Made by a program: the position numbers and the translations under genes. Of a stretch of DNA of 5,942 nucleotides, positions 1 to 5,942 are shown piece after piece. A model generated the notes under the pieces. That model did not search any database. It was not told the DNA's origin and saw only the letters and a program-made list of their open reading frames with translations. This DNA comes from Amnimonas aquatica (GTDB taxonomy: Bacteria > Pseudomonadota > Gammaproteobacteria > Pseudomonadales > Moraxellaceae). The DNA lies in contig NZ_PTQZ01000098.1 in NCBI RefSeq assembly GCF_002943415.1, forward strand, positions 341 to 6,282, given 5' to 3'. The first letter of the stretch is position 1. Each line of letters begins with the position of its first letter.

Positions 1-2036
1 CGCCGCCGTGCAGCCAGACGCAGCCCACCGGCTACGATGCCGAAGGCTGCCGCTACGTGGCGCAGCTGTTCACCGACGTGGCGGCGAAGGACCCGGCGAA
101 GGCCGAGGAGATGCGCGAACGCGTGCGCCGTGGCCGTGATGTCTGGTTCAAGGGCACCTTCGGCAACCAGGACGAGAACTACCTGCACCAGACCCGCGTG
201 ATCGGCAAGGGCAACGCCAACTATCCCTGGCTGGACACGCGCACGCGTGCCGAACGCTTCAGCAAGTGGGGCCTGATCAACGACCCCGACTGCGTGCAGG
301 GCGACGCTTCCACCAACTGGTACGACAAGTGCCAGGACCCGCATTCCTCCGGCGTGCTCGGCTACCGCAAGTACTACGCCGATTCGATCAGGGACAAGCA
401 GGGCAAGGTCATCTACGACCCGCGCACCGCGCCGTACGAAAAGGACGAGATCAAGCAGAACAAGCGCTTCGTGATCGGCCACCCCTGCGTGCAGTGCCAT
501 GTCGGCTTCGACCCGACCAACCCGCCGGCTAACCCGAACCAGCCGACCTGGGCCAACCTCAGCGGCACCATCGGCAACCAGCACATCGTGCAGCCGGACG
601 CCTTCTTCCACGGTGTGCCGGAAAGCAGCCCGGCGCGCCAGGTGCTCAAGGGCGGCCGCCTCGGCACCATCGACACCTCGCTGGTGGCTTCGGACTGGAT
701 GCACAACCCGGGCACCCAGAACAACATCATGGACTTCCACAACAAGCGCCTGTTCGAGCACGTCATGAAGGACCCGGTCACCGGCGCGGTGAAGAAGGGC
801 ATGACCCGGCACGTGCTCAAGGGTGCCGAGGACAGCGTTGGCGAACACCTGGCGCTGATCCGCGTGTACGTGAACATCGGCATGTGCACCGAGGAATGCT
901 GGGTGCCCAACTTCCCGCATCCCGGCAAGCTCTTCGGCCGCGGCAGCGAGCAGAGCCCCATGCGCATCATGCAGTGCGCCGCCGAATGCGACGCCTGGAA
1001 CTACGCCGACGCCAAGATGGATGACCTGGCGCTGTTCCTGATGACCGCCGGCCCGACCTATCTGCTGGCCTCGAAGGATATCGACGGCACGTCCGGCGAG
1101 CAGTTCATCGACAAGGCGGTGATTCCGCAGGGCCGCAAGGTTTTCGCCCGCGAGTGCGCGACCTGCCACAGCACCAAGATGGCGCCGGCGAACATCCGCA
1201 ATGACCGCGTCGCGCTGGAGAAGTTCTACGACGGCCACGTGTTCGGCAAGGAAGACTACTGGACGCTGGAATACAGCGCCGCCGAACGTGGCGATCCGAA
1301 GTTCGTGGCCAATTTCCTGGCCAGGGACAAGGATGGCCGCCTGCGTCCGAAGCAGTTCGCCGAAAAGGGCATCTTCGGCCAGGACTGGCTCGGCAACGAC
1401 GAGCGCACGCCGTTCAACATCATCGGCACCAACATGTGCCGCGCGCTGCACGACAACCACAACCAGGGCCATATCTGGGAGGAGTTCTCGTCGGAGACCT
1501 ACAAGAACTCGCCGTCGCCGGGCAGCGTGCCGTACGTGCTCAACCGCATGATTCCGGGCATCGGCGGCAAGAAGCTGGGCGAACGCAAGGTCGAGGGCGG
1601 CCCGGGCTACCTGCGCAACATCTCGCTGCTGTCGGTCTGGGCCACGGCGCCGTTCCTGCACAACAACGCCATCGGCGAGGTCACCTTCCTGCCGGATGGC
1701 GCGCCGGACTACACCCTGCGCGGCCGCATCAAGCAGTTCGAGATGGCCTACGACGAGCTCATGACCTCGGACAACCCGAAGGCGGAGAAGCACCGTCCGC
1801 AGAAGACGCTGGTGACGACGGAAGACACCCAGGTCACCGCGCGCGAAGACATGCAGGGCTGGCCGAAGATCACCATCAAGAAGGGCACGCCGGTGGCCAA
1901 CATCGCTTCGCAGAACCCGCACAAGCCGCTGTTCATGGGTTGCGACGACCCGGTGGAGAACAAGGGCCACCAGTTCGGCGTGGATCTCTCGGCGCAGGAC
2001 AAGCACGCCCTGCGCGAGTTCCTCAAGCTGATGTGA
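1..2036 (+). CDS. Di-heme c-type cytochrome, RoxA/MauG-like (5' partial)
   Basis: The reading frame is open from base 3 to the TGA at 2034-2036, so the true start lies upstream; the GTG at 57 is only an internal codon. Residues are counted from the first full codon; 677 are visible. Two haem c sites are seen, CVQCH (162-166) and CATCH (385-389). Near 536-555 is a segment ending SVWATAPFLHNN, typical of the MauG / bacterial cytochrome c peroxidase superfamily. The spacing of the haem sites and the roughly 290-residue tail after the second one resemble RoxA/RoxB rubber oxygenases, as do the stretches CHVGFDPTNPP and GHQFGVDLS. H640 or H656 could be the sixth ligand of the C-terminal haem. Several extra Cys pairs (for example CAAEC) could form disulfides. 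The family acts in the periplasm or outside the cell after Ccm haem attachment. Rubber cleavage is not implied; a peroxidase or another oxygenase is possible. The di-haem assignment is firm, the RoxA-like one moderate, the substrate unknown. Confidence 0.88.
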   Translation, partial: PPCSQTQPTGYDAEGCRYVAQLFTDVAAKDPAKAEEMRERVRRGRDVWFKGTFGNQDENYLHQTRVIGKGNANYPWLDTRTRAERFSKWGLINDPDCVQGDASTNWYDKCQDPHSSGVLGYRKYYADSIRDKQGKVIYDPRTAPYEKDEIKQNKRFVIGHPCVQCHVGFDPTNPPANPNQPTWANLSGTIGNQHIVQPDAFFHGVPESSPARQVLKGGRLGTIDTSLVASDWMHNPGTQNNIMDFHNKRLFEHVMKDPVTGAVKKGMTRHVLKGAEDSVGEHLALIRVYVNIGMCTEECWVPNFPHPGKLFGRGSEQSPMRIMQCAAECDAWNYADAKMDDLALFLMTAGPTYLLASKDIDGTSGEQFIDKAVIPQGRKVFARECATCHSTKMAPANIRNDRVALEKFYDGHVFGKEDYWTLEYSAAERGDPKFVANFLARDKDGRLRPKQFAEKGIFGQDWLGNDERTPFNIIGTNMCRALHDNHNQGHIWEEFSSETYKNSPSPGSVPYVLNRMIPGIGGKKLGERKVEGGPGYLRNISLLSVWATAPFLHNNAIGEVTFLPDGAPDYTLRGRIKQFEMAYDELMTSDNPKAEKHRPQKTLVTTEDTQVTAREDMQGWPKITIKKGTPVANIASQNPHKPLFMGCDDPVENKGHQFGVDLSAQDKHALREFLKLM

Positions 2037-2043
2037 GCCCGGC

Positions 2044-3744
2044 ATGAAGCGAGTGATGCTGTGGGGGCTGGTGCTGGCCGCGCTGGCGGCCGGCGCCTGG
2101 TACGGGCTGAAGCCGGCGACCAGCAGCGCCGACATCACCGAGCTGGCGCGCGAGGGCCGGCCGGACCCGGCCATGGTGTCGGCGCAGGTCATCAGCCAGG
2201 AGGACCTGCCGCCGGCGGGCACGCGCTCGCTGTTCGACCACCTGATCACCCAGCACGACGGCCTGCCGTATCCGTTCGAGAAACTGGTGAAGCTGGTGCA
2301 GGCGCAGCACCCGGACGGGCAGCTGCCGGTGGCGGTGCTGATTCCCAACGGTCGCTCGCTGCTCAAGGCGCAGGCCACCAATGCGCATCCGCGCGCGCTG
2401 ATCGCGGCGGATTTCGAACTCGCGAACAAGACCGGTCTGGCCATGACGCCGCGCGGCCAGCTGTTCATGGGCTTTGTCGAGAAGGCCAACGAGATCGAGG
2501 TGCTGAGCTACAACGAGGCCGCCGGCCGCTTCGAGTTCCAGCTGGTACAGAACTACTGCGCCGGCTGCGTGCCGCGCATCGTCTACGCGCGCCGTGCCAT
2601 CTGCACCACCTGCCACCAGGGCGGCGGGCCGATCTTCCCGCAGCGGCCGTGGAACGAGACCAACGGCCAGCAGGACACCGCCGGGGCCATCGCCGCCGCG
2701 CGCGGCAACGCGCATCCGTACATGAGCATTCCGCTCCAGCAGCCGCTGGCCATGCCGGAGCGCTTCGACCAGCTCACCGATCAGGGCAGCTTCATCAACG
2801 TCACCCAGCGCCTGTGGCTGGACGGCTGCGGTGCCGACGGCAACGACTGCCGCCGGCTCATGCTGAAGCTGGCGCTGCATTACGCCGACAGCCCCGGCAG
2901 TTTCGATGCCGCCGGCGTCGATGCGCAGCGCCTGCGCGAACTGCAACGCCGGCATTTTCCCAAGACCGGCATCGCGGTGCCGGAGTCCGACCTGCCCAAC
3001 CGTGATCCGCTCGGCGAGCGTCGCGGCCTCAAGGGCTGGTGGCAGGGTCTGTGGACACGCGAAATCAAGCCGGGCGAGGGCGCCCGCGACAACGAGGACC
3101 TCGCCGCCTTCGACAAGCTGCCCAAGCTGCCGGTGCGTCTCGATCCGCTGACGCCGCGCGTGCCCAAGCAGGTGCTGACGGCGGAGGACATCGACGGGGT
3201 CTACGGGCTGGCGGCGCTGTTCAGCGAATCCGACCTGCGCGGCCTGGGCGAGGGCAGCGGTTTCGACATCCGCCGGCTGGCGGCGAAAGTGGATGCGCTG
3301 CCCGACAGCCACTTTGCGGCGCGTCCGTTCGTGCGCGTGCACTTCATGCGCGCGCTGCTGGGGCGCGAGGCCGAGTACTGCTGCCTGAACACGGTGGAGA
3401 TGTCGCCGCCGGTGGTGTCCGGGCTGCCGCCGCTGAAGATCGTGAAACAGGGGGTGCTGCACGATTTCGAGCGCTACTGCTTCGCCTGCCATCGCGGCAA
3501 TCCGGCGCTGCGCCTGGACTTCATGGCCGGCGCCAGTGAGGACGCGGTGCTGGAGAACATCCGTGGCAAGACCCTGATTCGCGACGTGCTGGACTGGGAA
3601 CGCTACGAAGGCACCGACAAGGCCGCCGCGCTCATGCCGCCGCGCGATTCGCTGCAGTACCAGGCCATGAAGCAGGCCGGCGCCGAGGGCGAGCGGGCAC
3701 GGGCGGCCATGCGCGGCGCCGTGCCCGGGCTGTTCGGTTTCTGA
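2044..3744 (+). CDS. Exported di-heme c-type cytochrome, uncharacterised family
   Basis: This is a 566-residue protein starting with a basic N-terminus and one hydrophobic helix (about residues 4-20), which acts as a signal peptide or membrane anchor. It carries two haem c sites, CTTCH (187-191) followed by QGGGPIFPQRPWNETN, and CFACH (479-483) near the C-terminus. Non-haem cysteines form apparent pairs: CAGC at 172-175 just before the first haem, C262/C269, and adjacent C446-C447. The segment EIEVLSYNEAAGRFEFQ (about 153-169) and the region around the first haem resemble a widespread but, as far as I know, uncharacterised proteobacterial family of exported cytochromes. The ATG lies 7 bases after the upstream stop without a clear Shine-Dalgarno sequence, so translational coupling to the RoxA-like gene is likely. 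It is probably a periplasmic electron-transfer partner or accessory of that enzyme; this is inference from position and haem content. The gene and the haem sites are near certain. Confidence 0.9.
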   Translation: MKRVMLWGLVLAALAAGAWYGLKPATSSADITELAREGRPDPAMVSAQVISQEDLPPAGTRSLFDHLITQHDGLPYPFEKLVKLVQAQHPDGQLPVAVLIPNGRSLLKAQATNAHPRALIAADFELANKTGLAMTPRGQLFMGFVEKANEIEVLSYNEAAGRFEFQLVQNYCAGCVPRIVYARRAICTTCHQGGGPIFPQRPWNETNGQQDTAGAIAAARGNAHPYMSIPLQQPLAMPERFDQLTDQGSFINVTQRLWLDGCGADGNDCRRLMLKLALHYADSPGSFDAAGVDAQRLRELQRRHFPKTGIAVPESDLPNRDPLGERRGLKGWWQGLWTREIKPGEGARDNEDLAAFDKLPKLPVRLDPLTPRVPKQVLTAEDIDGVYGLAALFSESDLRGLGEGSGFDIRRLAAKVDALPDSHFAARPFVRVHFMRALLGREAEYCCLNTVEMSPPVVSGLPPLKIVKQGVLHDFERYCFACHRGNPALRLDFMAGASEDAVLENIRGKTLIRDVLDWERYEGTDKAAALMPPRDSLQYQAMKQAGAEGERARAAMRGAVPGLFGF

Positions 3745-3765
3745 CCCCGGGCATGGTCCCGGAAC

Positions 3766-3770
3766 GAGGA
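3766..3770 (+). promoter_or_regulatory. Ribosome binding site GAGGA deciding the start at 3778
   Basis: GAGGA lies 7 bases before ATG 3778. It favours 3778 over the in-frame GTG at 3775, and over the in-frame ATG at 3895, which has no comparable site before it. The ATGs at 3770 and 3773 run straight into TGA and are not starts of this gene. Confidence 0.6.
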
Positions 3771-3777
3771 TGATGTG

Positions 3778-4665
3778 ATGCGCAGTACCTTGTCGACCAG
3801 CACCCTGCCGATCAGCACCTTGGCGAGTCCTGCCGCGTCAGCCGAGGCCGCGCCGGCTGACGCCGACGGCATCAGGGCCGCTTCGCCGCGACGCATGGCG
3901 CTGCGCGCGGCGCTGCTGGCGCTGGCGATGCTGCCGTCGGCCGCGTCGGCGATGCCCCTGCTGGCGCGCGAGTACAAGCAGGAATACGGCTACATGCCGT
4001 CCTGCAACGCCTGTCACAGCGATGGCGGCGGCTCCACGCTGAACGCCTACGGCAAGGCCTTCAAGGCCGCCGGCAAGAACGCGGGCGCGTTCGCGCGCAT
4101 CGCCAACCTCGACAGCGATGGCGATGGCGCGTCCAACGGCAGCGAAGCCGCCGCCAGGGCCAACCCCGGCGACCCGCGCTCGACCCCGGCGAAGCCGGGC
4201 GAGTGGCTGGACATCGCCAGCCTGATTCCGCGCGAGGTGCGCGCGCAGTTTCCCGGCGTGCGTACCTGGCTGCCGCGCGATGCCCTGCTGACTCCGGCCG
4301 ATATGACGGCGGCGAAGGCCCTGGGCGTGACGCTGAACAAGGACGACGAGAACACGATCTACATCCCGCTGGAGAGTCAGCGGCCGGCCGGCACCGCGCT
4401 GATATTCCGCGCCACGCACCAGGGCAAGGACTTCTTCCTGCTCATGACCACCGACCGGCAGCTGAAGATCGCCCAGGTGCAGGTGCTGCACGCCAACGCC
4501 GTGCCGCAGGCGAAGAACAGCAAGGTCTACGGCAGTTTCGCCGGCCTGCCGGCGCAGCAGGTGCCGGCGCCGTCGGCCAAGGAAGCGGCGACGCTGGATG
4601 GCGCCATCCGGCTGGCGGTGAAGCGCGCCGGCGTGCTGCTCTACGTGCGCCTGAAAGGCGCCTGA
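3778..4665 (+). CDS. Exported mono-heme cytochrome c with FMN-binding-like C-terminal domain
   Basis: A 295-residue protein counted from ATG 3778. Residues 1-39 are Ser/Thr/Ala-rich and end in RR. A hydrophobic signal core follows, with a likely cleavage after SAASA (about 54-58). The mature part begins with one haem c site, CNACH (76-80). Then comes DSDGDG (112-117) in the setting NLDSDGDGASNGSE, a thrombospondin type 3 / EF-hand-like calcium loop often found beside single haem sites in exported cytochromes. The C-terminal half (about 160-295) matches the pattern of periplasmic FMN-binding domains of the NosR/RnfG type: LTPADMTAAKALGVTL, then strands ending QLKIAQVQVLHANAVP, then FAGLPAQQ and a final helix. 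The usual flavinylation motif (D-x-x-S/T-G-A-T) is not intact; only EAAT stands at its place. The role is likely periplasmic electron transfer. The haem site and export are firm; the flavin-domain reading is moderate and rests on pattern recognition only. Confidence 0.85.
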   Translation: MRSTLSTSTLPISTLASPAASAEAAPADADGIRAASPRRMALRAALLALAMLPSAASAMPLLAREYKQEYGYMPSCNACHSDGGGSTLNAYGKAFKAAGKNAGAFARIANLDSDGDGASNGSEAAARANPGDPRSTPAKPGEWLDIASLIPREVRAQFPGVRTWLPRDALLTPADMTAAKALGVTLNKDDENTIYIPLESQRPAGTALIFRATHQGKDFFLLMTTDRQLKIAQVQVLHANAVPQAKNSKVYGSFAGLPAQQVPAPSAKEAATLDGAIRLAVKRAGVLLYVRLKGA

Positions 4666-4668
4666 ACC

Positions 4669-4673
4669 GGAGG
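4669..4673 (+). promoter_or_regulatory. Ribosome binding site GGAGG deciding the start at 4682
   Basis: A perfect GGAGG sits 2 bases before ATG 4676 but 8 bases before ATG 4682, in the repeat ATGGCCATGGCC. The spacing strongly favours the second ATG, giving a protein that begins MADQQ. Confidence 0.65.
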
Positions 4674-4681
4674 AAATGGCC

Positions 4682-5341
4682 ATGGCCGACCAGCAGTTCG
4701 ATTTCTTCAGCGATGCCCCGGTGACTGACGCCGCCATTGTCCAGCTGCCGCCGGAGCCGTCGGCCTGGCTGACCGTCGGCGGCCCGATCGCGCTGGTGGC
4801 GTTCTTCCTGCTCATCTGCCTGCTGCTGCGCTGGTTCATTCCCTTCCGCGATCCGCGCGTCGAGTTCTCGCTGCAGGACCTGCCGGTGGCGGCGCAGCGC
4901 GGCATCGGCCTGGCCACCATCCTGTTCGGCATCGCCTTCTTCTTCGGGCTGGCGGAAGTGCACTACCAGCTGCAGCTGCACGGCAGCACCGACGCCTACT
5001 TCGCCAACATGAGCCGGGGCAAGCTGATCGCCTTCACCCATGCCCACCTGTTCGGCTTCACCACGGCGTTCTTCATCATCGGCATTCCGTTCTCGCTGCA
5101 CTTCAACCGGCTCAGCATCTACCAGTGGGTGTTCCCGGCCGGGCTGGCGGCGGCGCTCACCGACATCATCTCGTGGTGGGGCATCAAGTACGTCTCGCCC
5201 AACTTCGACTACGTCACCATGTTCTGCGGCGCGGTCTACGGCGGCGCCTACCTGTGGATGCTGATCGGCATCGTCCGGGTGATCTTCTTCCCCTCGCTGC
5301 GCTGGCTGCCCGACTACATCAACGAGCGACGCGGCAAATGA
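4682..5341 (+). CDS. Five-helix inner-membrane protein with conserved-looking histidines
   Basis: A 219-residue protein with no cleavable signal. A hydrophilic N-terminus of about 28 residues is followed by five hydrophobic segments at roughly 29-50, 74-92, 116-138, 146-168 and 176-200, and a short basic tail. Histidines sit at membrane edges: H94 at the end of helix 2 (AEVHYQLQLH), H120 and H122 at the start of helix 3 (FTHAHLFGF), and H140 at its end (SLHFNR). This arrangement could bind haem b or a metal. The THAHLFGF motif recalls small membrane proteins related in pattern to haem-copper oxidase helices, but I do not recognise a named family. The gene follows the cytochrome/FMN-like gene by 16 bases and is the only integral membrane member of the cluster, so it could link the membrane quinone pool to the periplasmic cytochromes. 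That role is inference. The coding call and membrane topology are well supported. Confidence 0.88.
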   Translation: MADQQFDFFSDAPVTDAAIVQLPPEPSAWLTVGGPIALVAFFLLICLLLRWFIPFRDPRVEFSLQDLPVAAQRGIGLATILFGIAFFFGLAEVHYQLQLHGSTDAYFANMSRGKLIAFTHAHLFGFTTAFFIIGIPFSLHFNRLSIYQWVFPAGLAAALTDIISWWGIKYVSPNFDYVTMFCGAVYGGAYLWMLIGIVRVIFFPSLRWLPDYINERRGK

Positions 5342-5354
5342 ATTGTCGGACAAT
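5342..5354 (+). promoter_or_regulatory. 13-base palindrome, possible GntR/FadR-type operator
   Basis: ATTGTC-G-GACAAT is a perfect inverted repeat with six-base arms. It begins directly after the stop codon of the membrane-protein gene and lies about 70 bases before yaeQ. It fits the general TnGTnnnACnA pattern of FadR-subfamily GntR operators. It is not a terminator: a one-base centre cannot form a stable long hairpin and no T-run follows directly. Which regulator, if any, binds here cannot be seen. Confidence 0.4.
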
Positions 5355-5365
5355 CAATCTCCAAT

Positions 5366-5387
5366 TTGACATGGCCTGATGTATCAT
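5366..5387 (+). promoter_or_regulatory. AT-rich promoter-like segment upstream of yaeQ
   Basis: A consensus -35-like TTGACA (5366-5371) and a -10-like TATCAT (5382-5387) lie in the only AT-rich gap of the window. They are only 10 bases apart, too close to be a normal sigma-70 pair, so at most one is used and its partner is weak or absent. The segment TGATGTATCA is also a small inverted repeat. The AT-richness supports a promoter region for yaeQ; the exact boxes are uncertain. Confidence 0.3.
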
Positions 5388-5426
5388 GCCGCGCATGACC
5401 AGATCGTCACGGAGCGGCCCCAGGCC

Positions 5427-5942
5427 ATGGCACTGAAGTCCACGATCTACAAGGCGCAGCTGAACATCGCCGACATGGACCGCGATTATTACGCGGACCA
5501 TGTGCTGACGCTGGCCTGCCATCCCTCGGAGACCGAGGAGCGGCTCATGGTGCGTGTCCTGGCCTTCGCCATGTACGCCGACGAGCAGCTGCAGTTCACC
5601 CGCGGCCTGAGCAGCGAAGACGAGCCCGACCTGTGGCGCAAGGACCTCACCGGCGCGGTCGAGCACTGGATCGAGCTCGGCATGCCGGACGAGACGCGCA
5701 TCCGCAAGGGCTGCCACCGGGCCCAGCAGGTCACCATCTTCACTTATGGCGATTACGCGCCGCCGGTGTGGTGGGAAAAGCTGCGCGGCAGCGTGCAGCG
5801 CTTCGACAACCTCAATGTGCTGCACATCGATGGCGCCACCAGCGCGGCGCTGGCGGCCACGGCTGCGCGCGGCATGGAGCTGCAGGTCAGCATCCAGGAC
5901 GGCACGATCTGGTTCAGCGCCGGCGACAGTCCGATCGAAGTG
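5427..5942 (+). CDS. yaeQ: YaeQ family protein (3' partial)
   Basis: The frame runs for 172 codons from ATG 5427 to the window edge without a stop; E. coli YaeQ is about 181 residues, so only around ten codons are missing. Matches to YaeQ as I recall it are close throughout: the start MALKSTIYKA, then HPSETEERLM, YADEQLQFTRGL, WIELGMPDE, a central WW pair, and QDGTIWFS near the end. YaeQ proteins are cytoplasmic, of unknown function, and adopt a variant of the PD-(D/E)xK nuclease fold; whether they cut nucleic acid is not established. A GGAG at 5411-5414 lies 12 bases before the ATG, a long spacing, but the MALK start is the conserved one. A separate promoter region and an unrelated protein type suggest it is not part of the cytochrome operon, although it is read in the same direction. 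Confidence 0.95.
   Translation, partial: MALKSTIYKAQLNIADMDRDYYADHVLTLACHPSETEERLMVRVLAFAMYADEQLQFTRGLSSEDEPDLWRKDLTGAVEHWIELGMPDETRIRKGCHRAQQVTIFTYGDYAPPVWWEKLRGSVQRFDNLNVLHIDGATSAALAATAARGMELQVSIQDGTIWFSAGDSPIEV

Noticed and set aside
2023..3492. Long minus-strand open frame (489 codons) opposite the second cytochrome gene
   Set aside because: Its product is a low-complexity Arg/Ala/Gln/His-rich string with no recognisable domain, and it lies opposite a gene with two haem motifs and a signal peptide. Long antisense frames are expected in DNA this GC-rich.
3838..4932. Minus-strand open frame of 364 codons across the third and fourth genes
   Set aside because: It spans two well-supported + strand genes and their gap, and its composition is Arg/Gly/Ala/His-biased without motifs; a GC shadow.
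5342..5354. Palindrome as a rho-independent terminator
   Set aside because: The one-base centre forces a short unstable stem after loop opening, the arms are AT-rich, and no T-run follows immediately.
5395..5436. 13-codon open frame overlapping the yaeQ start
   Set aside because: It has no ribosome site and such short frames are common by chance; a leader-peptide role cannot be supported.
4442..5825. Minus-strand open frames (4442-5353 and 5319-5825) opposite the membrane-protein and yaeQ genes
   Set aside because: They lie opposite a clear membrane protein and a recognisable YaeQ; their products show no domain and biased composition.
1..5942. CRISPR array, tRNA, rRNA, insertion sequence or phage attachment site
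   Set aside because: No regularly spaced repeats, no tRNA-like or rRNA-like stretch, no transposase and no flanking repeats are visible; genes fill almost the whole window.

Overview
The window is one GC-rich bacterial segment in which every convincing gene lies on the + strand. The high GC content with strong G/C bias at third codon positions, a c-type cytochrome-rich operon and a yaeQ gene together suggest a gammaproteobacterium (or a betaproteobacterium), perhaps near the Xanthomonadales, Nevskiales or Steroidobacter groups. That placement is inference; nothing in the window fixes the species.

Layout. Bases 1-2036 hold the 3' part of a large di-heme c-type cytochrome that resembles the RoxA/RoxB rubber-oxygenase branch of the MauG / cytochrome c peroxidase superfamily. 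Seven bases later comes a 566-residue exported protein with two more CxxCH haem sites (2044-3744). Next is an exported protein (3778-4665) with one haem site, a calcium-binding-type Asp-rich loop and a C-terminal half that looks like a periplasmic FMN-binding domain lacking a good flavinylation motif. After that is a five-helix inner-membrane protein with a cluster of histidines near the membrane faces (4682-5341). The four genes are separated by 7, 33 and 16 bases and look like one transcription unit.

An AT-richer gap (5342-5426) starts with a perfect 13-base palindrome and leads into yaeQ (5427 to the window end, lacking only about the last ten codons). yaeQ is a conserved gene of unknown function and probably not part of the cytochrome system.

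Reading the genes together: five c-type haem sites on three consecutive exported proteins, plus a membrane protein that could hold haem b or a metal, suggest a periplasmic electron-transfer chain. It would be built around a RoxA-like oxygenase or peroxidase, with electrons passing between the membrane and the di-haem enzyme. The substrate cannot be read from the sequence. I do not recognise this four-gene set as a named system. It is the most interesting content of the window, but its novelty needs a gene-neighbourhood search.
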